Shown: positions 9,157-18,850 of the stretch, in pieces | How positions within the stretch are numbered: position 1 is the first letter of the stretch | How the letters are laid out: the number at the start of each line of letters is the position of its first letter | Assembly: GCF_013408825.1 (NCBI RefSeq) | Contig: NZ_JACCBZ010000001.1 | Location: 434,001-498,000 of the forward strand | From: Mucilaginibacter tundrae | GTDB taxonomy: Bacteria > Bacteroidota > Bacteroidia > Sphingobacteriales > Sphingobacteriaceae | Direction: 5' to 3' | DNA: 64,000 nt | Notes under the pieces: generated by a model | Databases searched by the model: none | What the model was told of the DNA's origin: nothing | The model's input: only the letters and a program-made list of their open reading frames with translations | Program-made: the position numbers and the translations under genes

Positions 9157-10188
9157 ATGAGTAACCCCGAAAAAGAAGTTACCATATATGATATTGCCCA
9201 AAAGCTGAATATATCTGCTGCTACAGTGAGCAGGGGGCTAAAGGATCATCCCGGAATCAATAAAAACACCAAAAAGAAAATATTAGAGGCTGCAAATGAA
9301 ATGGGTTATCGCTCTAATTCGTTTGCCAGCAGCCTGCGCACCAAGCGGGGTAATGTGATCGGTGTCATTGTGCCAAGGCTGAATAGCAATTTCATGTCTG
9401 ACGTAATCGCGGGGATTGAAAAGATAGTTAATGATTCTGGATATAACCTGTTCATCAGTCAGTCGTTAGAAACCATGGATAAAGAGGTGAGCAACGCCAA
9501 AGCTATGTTTAATAATCGAGTTGACGGCCTGTTGGTTTCGCTGGCTTACAATACCACCAACATAGACCATTTTGAGACATTCATAAAAAGGGATATCCCG
9601 GTGATATTTTTTGACCGCGTAGTGGAACATGAGCATTGCCCGAGTATTTTTATTGACAACTATAAGGCCGCCTATAATATCACTACACATCTAATTGACC
9701 AGGGTTGTAAGCGTATTGTGCATATTGCCGGCAACCAGCTGCGCAATGTTTACAGGGATCGGCTTAACGGCTATAAAAAAGCATTGGAAGATCATCAGAT
9801 AGTTTTTGACAACGACTTACTTATTATCAATGACCTGAGTGCCCATGCGGGGATGCAGGCCGCCCAACAAATACTAGAAATGGCAGTGATGCCTGATGGA
9901 GTATTTTCATCGAATGATCTATGCGCGATCAGTTGTATGCAGGTTTTAAAATCCGAGGGAATAAAAATACCGCAGGACATTGCCTTTGCAGGTTTTAATA
10001 ATGACCCTACCTCTTGCGTGATAGAACCTAATTTAACCACCATTGATTACAAAGGATATGAAATGGGCGAAGTGGCCGCGAAAGTGTTAATTGGCCACCT
10101 TGATCATAATAATGATCTGCAACAAACGCACAGCTTGATATTACGCTCGGAATTAATTGTTCGTGATTCATCAAGAAAAAAAGGATAG
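9157..10188 (+). CDS. LacI-family transcriptional regulator (first copy)
   Basis: The 343-residue protein has an N-terminal helix-turn-helix (TIYDIAQKLNISAATVSRGL, about residues 9-28), a hinge helix (SSLRTKRGN) and a periplasmic-binding-protein-like effector domain from about residue 65 to the end. It should bind a palindromic operator and release it, or bind it more tightly, on sugar binding. It is divergent from uxuA and 16 bases upstream of an SDR gene with which it forms an operon, so the inducer could be a uronate or xylan breakdown product. Its recognition helix is close to that of the second regulator at 15761, and both are flanked by the same operator word. Confidence 0.92.
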   Translation: MSNPEKEVTIYDIAQKLNISAATVSRGLKDHPGINKNTKKKILEAANEMGYRSNSFASSLRTKRGNVIGVIVPRLNSNFMSDVIAGIEKIVNDSGYNLFISQSLETMDKEVSNAKAMFNNRVDGLLVSLAYNTTNIDHFETFIKRDIPVIFFDRVVEHEHCPSIFIDNYKAAYNITTHLIDQGCKRIVHIAGNQLRNVYRDRLNGYKKALEDHQIVFDNDLLIINDLSAHAGMQAAQQILEMAVMPDGVFSSNDLCAISCMQVLKSEGIKIPQDIAFAGFNNDPTSCVIEPNLTTIDYKGYEMGEVAAKVLIGHLDHNNDLQQTHSLILRSELIVRDSSRKKG

Positions 10189-10204
10189 TATATTAAATAT
10201 TTAA

Positions 10205-10951
10205 ATGGATACTGAATTAAAAACAGCCATCGTAACTGGTGGCGCATCTGGATTGGGACTTGCAACAGCCACCAAATTGGTTAAAAGCAATATCAGAACG
10301 ATTATTATAGGCAGGAATGAACAGAATTTAAAAGACGTTGCCGCAAACCTGGGCGAACTTTGCAGCTACAAAGTTTGTGATCTGAGTAACTTAAAAACAA
10401 TACCCGCACTGGTAAATGAAATAGTAACTGAATATGGTAAAATTGATATACTGGTAAACAATGCAGGCATCAACCAAAAAAAGGTATTTACCGAAGTAAC
10501 CGATGAAGAATTTGAATTGGTCATTAAAACTAACTTAACCTCGGTTTTTGCTTTAAGCAGAGAGGTGGCTAAAGCCATGTTAAAGGGAAAATCAGGGTGC
10601 ATTATCAACATCAGCTCCATGGCGGCTCAGTATGGTATACCTTACGTAATTGCTTACACTGCCGCTAAAACGGGCATTGAGGGAATGACCAAAGCTATGG
10701 CAGTTGAGTTATCGCCTGAAGGCATAAGAGTAAATTGTGTGGCCCCTGGTTTTATTGCCACCAACATGTCGGCAAAAGCTTTGGATAATGATCCGCAGCG
10801 CAAGCAAAAAGTTTTATCAAGAACCCCAATGGGTAAATTAGGTTTGCCCGAAGATGTAGCCGAGGCTATTGTCTACCTATCATCTGACGCTGCTAAATAT
10901 GTAACAGGTGTTATTTTGCCGGTTGACGGAGGGAACTCTATCGGGTTTTAA
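10205..10951 (+). CDS. SDR-family oxidoreductase, probable D-mannonate (fructuronate) oxidoreductase
   Basis: This 248-residue short-chain dehydrogenase has the classical cofactor motif TGGASGLGLA near residue 12, NNAGIN, the catalytic serine in NISSMAAQYG and the YTAAKTG dyad, and ends with a VDGGNSIGF tail typical of gluconate 5-dehydrogenase and 3-ketoacyl reductase relatives. The sequence alone does not fix the substrate. It is co-transcribed with the regulator and lies opposite uxuA. In Bacillus subtilis a member of this superfamily (UxuB) stands next to uxuA as mannonate oxidoreductase, so reduction of fructuronate to mannonate is the best guess. A gluconate-type dehydrogenase is the alternative. 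Confidence 0.75.
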   Translation: MDTELKTAIVTGGASGLGLATATKLVKSNIRTIIIGRNEQNLKDVAANLGELCSYKVCDLSNLKTIPALVNEIVTEYGKIDILVNNAGINQKKVFTEVTDEEFELVIKTNLTSVFALSREVAKAMLKGKSGCIINISSMAAQYGIPYVIAYTAAKTGIEGMTKAMAVELSPEGIRVNCVAPGFIATNMSAKALDNDPQRKQKVLSRTPMGKLGLPEDVAEAIVYLSSDAAKYVTGVILPVDGGNSIGF

Positions 10952-10976
10952 TTATTATTATTAATTGGATCTAAAC

Positions 10977-11013
10977 AAAAAAAGCGATGAGTTAAAAACT
11001 CATCGCTTTTTTG
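10977..11013. terminator. Bidirectional terminator between SDR and symporter genes
   Basis: AAAAAGCGATGAGTT pairs with AACTCATCGCTTTTT around a three-base AAA loop. A-rich and T-rich flanks allow it to work in both directions, which suits the convergent genes on each side. Confidence 0.85.
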
Positions 11014-11028
11014 TTTAAGTTATTTCTA

Positions 11029-12717
11029 CTACCAGAATATAGTGTAAAGAGCTGTCAAGATTACGCAAATAACGATAGCGCCAATTGCAAAACTTTTATT
11101 GGGTTTGAACATAGAAGCATCAACTTCCAAACCATTTGTGCGTAAGCCCCTGGCGTTTTCAATCATTGATATGATATACATGCCAACTATACAGATCACA
11201 AACACAAATCCCATCCTATCCATAAAAGGAATTTCATATACGCCATCGGCGTTTAGTTTTGAAAAGCCAAAAGGCGACAGGAAGGAAAGGTTAGTCCAGT
11301 AAGGTAAAAACTTAAATACTATGGCAAATATCAAACCACCTACAGTTGCAAATAGAGCGGCATTTGAAGTCGCCTTTTTCCAGAAGAACCCAAGAATGAA
11401 CATGGCAAATATACCAGGTGACACAAAGCCTGTATATTCCTGTATATATTGGAAACCCTGTTTGCCTTCGCCCATTAGCATATCGCCAATAACAAAAGAT
11501 AATAAAACGCCTAACACCATGGCAATTACTACTGCCACCTTGCCTGTATTTACCAGGTTTTTTTCTGTTGCATCTACCTTTATCGCCTTTTTGTATATAT
11601 CCAATGTAAATATGGTGGCTATACTATTAGCTTTGCCTGCCAGTGATGCCACAATTGCAGCTGTTAATGCCGCGAATGAAAGGCCTTTAAGATAATTTGG
11701 CAACAAATTAAGGACCGCTGGGTAAGCTTTATTTACATCTAAAACCCCTTTAGTGCTCAGCATTTCCTGGTGAAACATTCCTTTTTGATAAAGTACATAT
11801 GCCGCTATACCTGGCAGTACTACAATTACCGGCATCAATAATTTCAGAAAAGCCGCGAATAATAAACCACCGCGGGCAGTTGGTAAATCGGCTCCAAGTG
11901 CCCTTTGAGTAATATATTGGTTACAACCCCAATAATTCAGGTTAACAATCCACATACCGCCAATAAGTACGCTAAGCCCGGGCAGATCCAGATAATTGGG
12001 ATTATTCTTTTTAAATATCATCTGGAAGTGATCCCCGGCATCTGCCCGTAACAGTTTAAAGCCATTCCAAAGGCCGGTAGTACCCGATTTTTCGCTTATT
12101 AAATGCAATGCGATATAACTGGCTGCCAATCCTCCTAATATCAGGAAGAACACCTGTACAACATCTGTATAACCGATAACCTTCATACCACCGAGTGTGA
12201 TAATTATGGAGAAAACAGCTAACATTACAATTACCAGGTTCAGATTCAACCCTGAAATACCAGCTATTGCCACTCCACCTAAATAAAGTATCGACATTAG
12301 GTTTACAACTATATACAACATTAACCAGAATATAGCCATTATCATAGCTACCGTGCCATTATAGCGCTGGTGCAAGAACTGCGGCATGGTTGCTATTTTA
12401 TTTTTCAGATAAACTGGAATGAAAAATATAGCTACAATAATCAGCGTTAGCGATGCCATCCACTCGTAAGTTGATATGGCCAATCCCATTTTAAAGCCGG
12501 AACCACTCATGCCTACCATTTGTTCGGCAGAGATATTTGAAGCAATTAATGACGCGCCTATCGCCCACCATGTTAATGAACCTTCGGCTAAAAAATAACC
12601 TTTAGATGTTGCATCGCTTTTGTTTTTGCGCTTGAATACCCACCAACCATAAAAAGAAACTATGATAAAGTAGATGAAAAATATGGCCCAGTCACCATAG
12701 CTTAGTGTTTTAGTCAT
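11029..12717 (-). CDS. Sodium:solute symporter (SSS family), probable xylose transporter
   Basis: The 562-residue membrane protein has about fourteen hydrophobic segments and the layout of sodium/sugar symporters of the SGLT type. The N-terminal YGWWVFKRKNKSDATSKGYFLAEGSLTWW and GASLIASNISAEQMVGMSGSG are characteristic; the latter contains the sodium-site helix. It is the last gene of a three-gene unit with xylB and xylA, which suggests uptake of xylose or a xyloside across the inner membrane. It starts 70 bases after xylA. The family is certain, the substrate is inferred from context only. Confidence 0.88.
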   Translation of the reverse strand: MTKTLSYGDWAIFFIYFIIVSFYGWWVFKRKNKSDATSKGYFLAEGSLTWWAIGASLIASNISAEQMVGMSGSGFKMGLAISTYEWMASLTLIIVAIFFIPVYLKNKIATMPQFLHQRYNGTVAMIMAIFWLMLYIVVNLMSILYLGGVAIAGISGLNLNLVIVMLAVFSIIITLGGMKVIGYTDVVQVFFLILGGLAASYIALHLISEKSGTTGLWNGFKLLRADAGDHFQMIFKKNNPNYLDLPGLSVLIGGMWIVNLNYWGCNQYITQRALGADLPTARGGLLFAAFLKLLMPVIVVLPGIAAYVLYQKGMFHQEMLSTKGVLDVNKAYPAVLNLLPNYLKGLSFAALTAAIVASLAGKANSIATIFTLDIYKKAIKVDATEKNLVNTGKVAVVIAMVLGVLLSFVIGDMLMGEGKQGFQYIQEYTGFVSPGIFAMFILGFFWKKATSNAALFATVGGLIFAIVFKFLPYWTNLSFLSPFGFSKLNADGVYEIPFMDRMGFVFVICIVGMYIISMIENARGLRTNGLEVDASMFKPNKSFAIGAIVICVILTALYTIFW

Positions 12718-12787
12718 AATCAGGGTTAAATCGTTTTAAAAATAAGATGTTATTTCGACGGTTATTATTGGTGCCTGCAATAATAAA

Positions 12788-14119
12788 CTATATAAATCTA
12801 TTTATCAAATTTTCGATATATTCCTGTTTACCACTGATTAAAGCAGGTTCGCCATTGTCAATCGCATAGGCTTTCAAATCTTCCAGCGTTAATATGCCGT
12901 TCTCAAAATCTCTCCCCTTACCAGCATCAAATGATGCATACCGGTCTGCGCGTATTTTTTTATAATCAGATTTTTTCAGGATGTTATCAGCTGTGATTAG
13001 TGCACGGGCAAAAAGATCCATACCACCAATGTGGGCATAAAATAAATCTGCAGGATCGGTTGAGTTACGACGGATCTTAGCATCAAAGTTTATACCGCCA
13101 CCTGCAAATCCACCAGCTTCTAATATGATCAGCATAGCTTCGGTAACCTCATTAATATCATTAGGGAACTGGTCGGTATCCCATCCGTTTTGATTATCAC
13201 CACGGTTCGCGTCTATAGATCCCAACAAACCAGAGTCAACCGCCACCTGTAATTCATGCTGAAAAGTATGGCCTGCTAAAGTAGCGTGGTTTACTTCCAG
13301 GTTAAGTTTAAAATCGTTTAACAAATCGTATTTCTGTAAAAAACCAAGCACTGTAGCGGCATCATAGTCGTACTGGTGCTTGGTTGGTTCACAAGGTTTA
13401 GGTTCAATAAAGAAGTTGCCTTTAAAGCCTTGTTTACGGGCGTAATCTTTAGCGGTATGTAAAAAACGTGCAAAATGCTCTTGCTCACGTTTCATATCGG
13501 TATTAAGCAGTGTCATATAGCCTTCGCGTCCACCCCAAAAAACATAATTTTCGCCACCAAGTGCTATTGTAGCATCTATTGCCGCTTTTACCTGGGCAGC
13601 TGCATGGGTTAGCACATGAAAATCAGGATTGGTTGAAGCACCGTTCATGTATCTTTTGTTGCTGAACAAGTTAGCAGTACCCCACAGCAATTTCACACCG
13701 CTTGCTGCCTGTTTTTGTTTAGCATAGTCAACTAAAGCCTCTAGGCGCCTGTCGTTTTCTTTTACATCATTGGTGTAATCAACCACATCAACATCATGGA
13801 AACAATAATATTCCATGCCCATTTTAGTGATGAATTCAAATGCCGCATCCATTTTGTCTTTGGCACGTTCAATAGCATCAGCTTTTGCATCCCATGGATG
13901 AATGTGAGTAGGCTCGCCAAAAGGATCAGCGCCGTTACCTACAAATGAATGCCAATAAGCGCATGCAAAGCGCAAATGATCTTTCATTGATTTGCCACCA
14001 ACCATTTTATTTGCATCATACCACCTGAATGCTAACGGATTATCCGATTGCAAACCTTCGTATTTGATCTGTCCGATCTGTTTAAAAAATTCTTTGTCAC
14101 CTGTTACTATACTTGCCAT
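12788..14119 (-). CDS. xylA: Xylose isomerase
   Basis: The 443-residue protein is a full-length class II xylose isomerase. It shows the catalytic FHDVD (histidine 108), the [14 protein letters not shown] segment with a metal-binding glutamate, the signature [15 protein letters not shown] and the C-terminal [20 protein letters not shown] with further metal ligands. It converts D-xylose to D-xylulose in the cytoplasm using divalent metal. The signature reads PKPCEPTKH where PKPMEPTKH is the more usual form, a mild change. It lies 21 bases after xylB in the same operon. Confidence 0.97.
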   Translation of the reverse strand: MASIVTGDKEFFKQIGQIKYEGLQSDNPLAFRWYDANKMVGGKSMKDHLRFACAYWHSFVGNGADPFGEPTHIHPWDAKADAIERAKDKMDAAFEFITKMGMEYYCFHDVDVVDYTNDVKENDRRLEALVDYAKQKQAASGVKLLWGTANLFSNKRYMNGASTNPDFHVLTHAAAQVKAAIDATIALGGENYVFWGGREGYMTLLNTDMKREQEHFARFLHTAKDYARKQGFKGNFFIEPKPCEPTKHQYDYDAATVLGFLQKYDLLNDFKLNLEVNHATLAGHTFQHELQVAVDSGLLGSIDANRGDNQNGWDTDQFPNDINEVTEAMLIILEAGGFAGGGINFDAKIRRNSTDPADLFYAHIGGMDLFARALITADNILKKSDYKKIRADRYASFDAGKGRDFENGILTLEDLKAYAIDNGEPALISGKQEYIENLINRFI

Positions 14120-14140
14120 TTCAATTATATTTATTTATTA

Positions 14141-15625
14141 TTAATTATTTAAGAGTTGTGTTTTTAGCAGAGCCTGCCATTCCTGGTAAAAAGGCTCCAG
14201 GTGTTGCGATTTTGATGGTTCAATAAGCTGTACAGGGTGCATATTTTTAAATGCTTCGGCAGCAGTTGAAAAAACAGATGCCCCAATACCCGCGCCAAGT
14301 GCTGCACCAACACTACCGTCATTTTTATAAAGTTCTACGGGGACGTCGGTAGCATTTACAAAGGTTTCGGTAAATAGCTCGCTTAAAAATAAATTGTTTT
14401 TGCCTGCGCGGATGACAGTTGGCATCATTCCGTTTTCGCGCATAATATCCAGCCCGTATCTGAACGCGAAGGCAATCCCCTCCTGTACAGCCCTGAACAA
14501 GTGAGCTTGTGTATGTAAATTCAGATCGATATTGTGTAAATGCGCGCCCACCTGTTTATTATTCAGCATACGCTCTGCACCATTACCAAAGGGCAACACC
14601 CGCAAACCATCAGAACCTGCCGGGGCATTAACTGCATCAATATTCATTTGCAGGTAACTTAAGCCTAAACCAAAGCTATTTTTAGCCCACCTGTACATAC
14701 TACCTGTACCATTTATACATAGCAAAACGCCTAAGCGTTTTTGTTCCTCGGTATAATTAACGTGCGCGAATGTATTTACACGCGATTGTTTATCATAAGT
14801 TAATTGATCGCTTACACCGTATATTACACCTGACGTGCCTGCCGTAGCGGCTACTTCGCCAGGGTTTAATACGTTTAATGATAGCGCGTTATTCGGCTGG
14901 TCACCGGCTTTATAACTTACCGGGATACCGGTTTTTAAGCTTAGTTTTTGGGCGATTGATGCCTGCAAGTTGCCATGTACTGAAAATACGGGCTTTATTT
15001 TAGGGAAGAAGGATTCATCAAAACCAAAATAATCCACAACTGCTTTAGACAATCGATTGCCTAAAAAATCAAAAAAAATGCCTTCGGATAGTGCCGATAC
15101 CGAAGTGGTGATTTCCCCGGTAAGTTTCATCGCTATAAAATCGCCCGGAAGCATGATCTTATCTATTTGCGCATATATTTCCGGCTCATTCTCTTCAACC
15201 CAGGCCAGTTTTGCTGCGGTAAAATTACCGGGAGAATTTAAAAGGTGGCTAAGGCAATTGTCTTCGCCGATAGCATGGAAAGCTTTTTCACCGATCTCAA
15301 CAGCGCGGCTGTCACACCAAATAATGCTGTTTCTTAACGCTTTCTGATTTTTATCAACCAAAACCAAACCATGCATTTGATACGCGATGCCAATTGCACC
15401 AATATCCGCGGAATTATATTTCCCGGTGTTATGGCAAATGGCCAGGGCTTGTTGAACCTGATCCCACCACATCTCGGGCGATTGCTCCGCCCAGCCGGAT
15501 TTAAGGGCCAGTATAGGCGCTTCAATAACGGGATATTGCGCGGAGGCTACGGTTTTTTGCGTAGTTGCATCAATAACGCTTACTTTTGTTGACGATGTGC
15601 CTATATCTATACCTAATAATAACAT
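14141..15625 (-). CDS. xylB: Xylulokinase
   Basis: The 494-residue protein is a FGGY-family carbohydrate kinase. The N-terminus LLGIDIGTSSTKVSVID is the phosphate-binding strand, MHGLVLVDKN and IIWCDSRA are the sugar-side motifs, and YKAGDQPNNAL contains the catalytic aspartate. It phosphorylates D-xylulose to xylulose 5-phosphate. It is the first gene of the xylBA-symporter operon and is divergent from the second regulator, with the operator at 15720-15731 between them. Odd feature: the coding sequence contains another operator-like word at 15049-15060. Confidence 0.95.
   Translation of the reverse strand: MLLLGIDIGTSSTKVSVIDATTQKTVASAQYPVIEAPILALKSGWAEQSPEMWWDQVQQALAICHNTGKYNSADIGAIGIAYQMHGLVLVDKNQKALRNSIIWCDSRAVEIGEKAFHAIGEDNCLSHLLNSPGNFTAAKLAWVEENEPEIYAQIDKIMLPGDFIAMKLTGEITTSVSALSEGIFFDFLGNRLSKAVVDYFGFDESFFPKIKPVFSVHGNLQASIAQKLSLKTGIPVSYKAGDQPNNALSLNVLNPGEVAATAGTSGVIYGVSDQLTYDKQSRVNTFAHVNYTEEQKRLGVLLCINGTGSMYRWAKNSFGLGLSYLQMNIDAVNAPAGSDGLRVLPFGNGAERMLNNKQVGAHLHNIDLNLHTQAHLFRAVQEGIAFAFRYGLDIMRENGMMPTVIRAGKNNLFLSELFTETFVNATDVPVELYKNDGSVGAALGAGIGASVFSTAAEAFKNMHPVQLIEPSKSQHLEPFYQEWQALLKTQLLNN
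15049..15060. promoter_or_regulatory. Operator-like site inside xylB
   Basis: Read on the coding (minus) strand this is GCAATCGATTGT, one base away from the regulon palindrome. It lies about 560 bases into xylB. Intragenic operators are known for LacI-type repressors, where looping to a promoter site strengthens repression; here this is a hypothesis. Confidence 0.4.
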
Positions 15626-15719
15626 ATACGCTGTATATAACGGTTTGTTTTAAATGAATAATATAGTTTATATCTTGGTGAAGATTTCTAAAACGAAATT
15701 ATATAAAATTTTGCATTAT

Positions 15720-15731
15720 GCAATCGATTGC
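15720..15731. promoter_or_regulatory. LacI-type operator candidate between xylB and second lacI-type gene
   Basis: GCAATCGATTGC, a perfect palindrome, lies 95 bases before xylB and 30 bases before the ATG of the second regulator. It overlaps a possible upstream TTG start at 15728, an argument for starting the regulator at 15761. Confidence 0.82.
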
Positions 15732-15760
15732 CGAAATTATTTTTATTATCTTACCTAAAG

Positions 15761-16798
15761 ATGAAAATCAAGAAGAGAACGACAATTTACGACATAGCTG
15801 AAAAGCTGAATATCACTGCCTCATCCGTTTCAAGAGCGTTAAATAACAGCAATTATGTAAACGAAAACACTAAAAAGCTTATTTTAAAAACAGCCGAAGA
15901 GCTGAATTACAAACGAAATACGCTTGCCTCCAATTTGCGCAAAGGGCATTCAAAAACCATTGGCATTGTGGTACCGCGCATTAACCAGAATTTCTTTTCG
16001 AATGTAATAGCGGGAATCGAAGAAGCTACTTATCAAAAGGATTATAATTTGATCATCTGCCAATCCAGCGAATCGCAGAGCAAAGAGATTAAATGCGTAA
16101 ACACGCTGATTAACCAACATGTGGATTGTATTGTAATATCTGTATCGGTTGACGGAACGGATTATCAGCATTTGCAAAATGTACTGGACCATGGCATCCA
16201 ACTAATACAATTTGACCGTGTGACAGATGAGTTGGAAACACTTAAAGTTATTAATGATAACGAACAAGCCTCATTTGAAGCGGTTTCGCATATGATTGAG
16301 CAGGGGTACAAGCGGATCAGTTTGCTGGAAGGCCCGCAAAACCTGCAAATTTTCAGGCAACGTAAAACCGGTTATTTAAATGCCTTGAAAAAATATGATC
16401 TCCCAATAATTGATGAACTTATTGTTGAAAATGCGTGGACCAAAGAACTGGGTGCCGAAGCAACAAGAAAACTGTTAAGCCTTAACGAACCACCTGATGC
16501 TATATTTGCGTCTACATCAGATTTTTCGGCACTGGGTGTTTTGGAGGTAGCTACGGCAATGGGCTTTAAAGTACCCGGCCAATTAGGTATTTGCGGCTAT
16601 TCAAACGAGGCATTTACCGAATTAACCAGCCCATCAATTACGACTATTGATCAGTTTAGCAGCTACATGGGTAAAACCATTGCTAATCTTTATTTTCAGG
16701 AGATGGAAAATAAAGAAGACGTTGAAGTTGTACCCAAGATCATCAGTATTAAACCAAAACTGATCATTCGCTCATCAACAAAAAAGAACGGCGACTAA
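15761..16798 (+). CDS. LacI-family transcriptional regulator (second copy), probable xylose repressor
   Basis: The protein of 345 residues has the helix-turn-helix TIYDIAEKLNITASSVSRAL, a hinge helix (ASNLRKGHSK) and a sugar-binding effector domain. The ATG at 15761 was chosen over a TTG at 15728 because the helix-turn-helix then begins at the usual distance from the N-terminus and because the TTG lies within an operator. It is divergent from the xylBA operon, the position typical for a xylose-responsive repressor. It is a clear paralogue of the regulator at 9157, with a recognition helix differing at a few positions. Confidence 0.92.
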   Translation: MKIKKRTTIYDIAEKLNITASSVSRALNNSNYVNENTKKLILKTAEELNYKRNTLASNLRKGHSKTIGIVVPRINQNFFSNVIAGIEEATYQKDYNLIICQSSESQSKEIKCVNTLINQHVDCIVISVSVDGTDYQHLQNVLDHGIQLIQFDRVTDELETLKVINDNEQASFEAVSHMIEQGYKRISLLEGPQNLQIFRQRKTGYLNALKKYDLPIIDELIVENAWTKELGAEATRKLLSLNEPPDAIFASTSDFSALGVLEVATAMGFKVPGQLGICGYSNEAFTELTSPSITTIDQFSSYMGKTIANLYFQEMENKEDVEVVPKIISIKPKLIIRSSTKKNGD

Positions 16799-16822
16799 TT
16801 AATTTGGTTTAATACAGTTAGT

Positions 16823-18775
16823 TTATTGATCAGGGTCGGTAGAGAATGGGGATGCCGGCAACCCATCAGCATTGTATAAGTTAGCACCTTCGGGGTTATC
16901 AGCCCAGGCATATCGTACGTAAAACGGATGGCTAACGGTATCGTTCCAAACAACTACCTGGTTGTTTTTGATGATGGCATCTGCCCAAACATATTTTTTA
17001 TCAGCTCCCGCAATGGCAAATTGTGTCAATTCATTGCTATTGTTGATTTTTAGTCCGTGGCCAACACCGGTAAAGCTGACGATGATTTTATTGCCTTCAA
17101 TTTTAGCAGATTTATAAATCGGCCCTGAACTTACTATAGCTGTATCGTCGTAGGCTAAATGCTCCGCAGCTAATGCTAGCCTATCACCTACATCTTTTTT
17201 ATCTAAAGGATGTATATCGTTCCATTCACCAAGCCCTATGTTAACCGTCATCGCGGTATTAGGCATTGATAATGCATTTAGTTGGGCTTGCCTTAATTCA
17301 GCCCAATGGCTCTCTGACGGCGAATATTGCACTTCCATAAAGTTTGGTAGCTGAACATATATGAACGGAATAGTACCTTCATTCCATTTATTGCGCCAAT
17401 CAGTTATAAGGGCGGGCAATAATTTCTTATAATCATTGGGCTTATCGGTATTTGACTCGCCTTGATACCATACTATACCTTTTATTTTATAGGGAATAAC
17501 CGGCGCAACCATGGTATTGTAAAGGCCTGCAGGTTCATTTTGCGCTACAAAAGGTTCATGTACGAATGAGCCTTTAGTAATTTCAAATACCTCACCCACC
17601 TGATATTGCCAATCGCCACGAAGATCAATAGTATCTTTCCCAACACTTATAAAATAGGGCTTATCCGGCACAAAGCCACCTTTTCCAGCAGTATTACTTA
17701 TTTTTATAACGATGATGTTTTTGCCTGCTTTTAATATGCCGGAAGGTATCGTATATCTACGGGGAGGGTACTGATAAGTTGTTGAACCTACTAATACACT
17801 ATTTACATAGGCGTCATCCGCGTCAACAATACGCCCCATAAAAAGCTTTGCTGGTTTTCCGGCCATGCATGCCGGGAGATTAAATTCCTTGCGGAACCAT
17901 ACAATACCGTTCAGGCCTTTTACGCCCTGATCCGCCCAATAGCCCGGCAGCCAGAAATGATGCCAGTTTAACGCTTTATAGGTAGTATCAAACCAGGTTT
18001 TTTCTCCGTTTAGTCCTTTGTCGTGTAAATTTATTTGTTTGTTCTCTTCGGCATAGTTTACTGCGGGTTGAAGCTGATGCAGATAGGCGGTATCCTGTAA
18101 TTGAATAACACGGTTATGGTAAGTTGGCAAACTATCAAACCCATTCTCGCTTATCCATGCTTGTATCGGGGTGCCGCCAACGCTGGAATTGATGATGCCG
18201 ATTGGAACGTGATATTTATCAAACAATCGCTTCGCGAAAAAATAACTCGCTGCGCCAAATTGAAGTACGTTATTGGAATCGCAAGCCATCCATTTGCTTT
18301 TAGGGAGATCCTCAGCAATCTGGTTAACATTGGAGATTGTAGGAATAAAAAAGTTCCTGATCTCGGGATAATTAGCTTTTGCTATTTCCTGCGGATATTT
18401 CTCTTTAACCCGTTCTATGGGTAGCACCATGTTTGATTGTCCGCTGCAAAACCATACGTCGCCAATTAAAATATCATTAATGATGATATGGTTGGAGGCG
18501 TTGATGTCCATAGTGTAAGGGCCGCCACTTTTCATAGCGCCAATAAGTACCGACCATTTGCCATTGGGTAACGTGGTGGTCTTATAATTTTTTTGATGGA
18601 ATTTAACGTTGACCTTTTCGCCCGGTGATGCCCATCCCCAGATATTTAGTTTGGTATCCCGTTGCAAAACCATGCCATCACTCACTAATTGCGGCAAACG
18701 CGCCTGCGCCATTGATAATTGGTTAACGCATAAAACTATGCCTACTAAAAACAGTTGTTTAAAATCAATTTTCAT
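16823..18775 (-). CDS. SASA-type carbohydrate acetylesterase (sialate O-acetylesterase family)
   Basis: The 650-residue secreted protein has a signal peptide (MKIDFKQLFLVGIVLCVNQL, cleaved near AQA) and the SGNH-like motif CSGQSNM, with the nucleophile serine near residue 114. A beta-sandwich insertion of the galactose-binding type follows (about residues 290-400), then GIVWYQGESNTDKPNDY and GLGEWNDIHPLDKKDVGDRLA, which holds the catalytic Asp-x-x-His. Members remove O-acetyl groups from sugars; in xylan loci they act as acetylxylan esterases. A start at 18865 is possible in frame but would put the operator at 18851-18864 in the coding region and bury the signal peptide, so 18775 is preferred. 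Confidence 0.85.
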   Translation of the reverse strand: MKIDFKQLFLVGIVLCVNQLSMAQARLPQLVSDGMVLQRDTKLNIWGWASPGEKVNVKFHQKNYKTTTLPNGKWSVLIGAMKSGGPYTMDINASNHIIINDILIGDVWFCSGQSNMVLPIERVKEKYPQEIAKANYPEIRNFFIPTISNVNQIAEDLPKSKWMACDSNNVLQFGAASYFFAKRLFDKYHVPIGIINSSVGGTPIQAWISENGFDSLPTYHNRVIQLQDTAYLHQLQPAVNYAEENKQINLHDKGLNGEKTWFDTTYKALNWHHFWLPGYWADQGVKGLNGIVWFRKEFNLPACMAGKPAKLFMGRIVDADDAYVNSVLVGSTTYQYPPRRYTIPSGILKAGKNIIVIKISNTAGKGGFVPDKPYFISVGKDTIDLRGDWQYQVGEVFEITKGSFVHEPFVAQNEPAGLYNTMVAPVIPYKIKGIVWYQGESNTDKPNDYKKLLPALITDWRNKWNEGTIPFIYVQLPNFMEVQYSPSESHWAELRQAQLNALSMPNTAMTVNIGLGEWNDIHPLDKKDVGDRLALAAEHLAYDDTAIVSSGPIYKSAKIEGNKIIVSFTGVGHGLKINNSNELTQFAIAGADKKYVWADAIIKNNQVVVWNDTVSHPFYVRYAWADNPEGANLYNADGLPASPFSTDPDQ

Positions 18776-18850
18776 TAAGAGTAATTTATGACGGATGCCC
18801 GCTTTGGTTATAATGGTATACCCGACAAATATCAATAAAAATATTAGAAT

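Noticed and set aside
15728..15760. TTG start of the second LacI gene
   Set aside because: The TTG lies within the operator at 15720-15731; the ATG at 15761 puts the helix-turn-helix at the normal distance.
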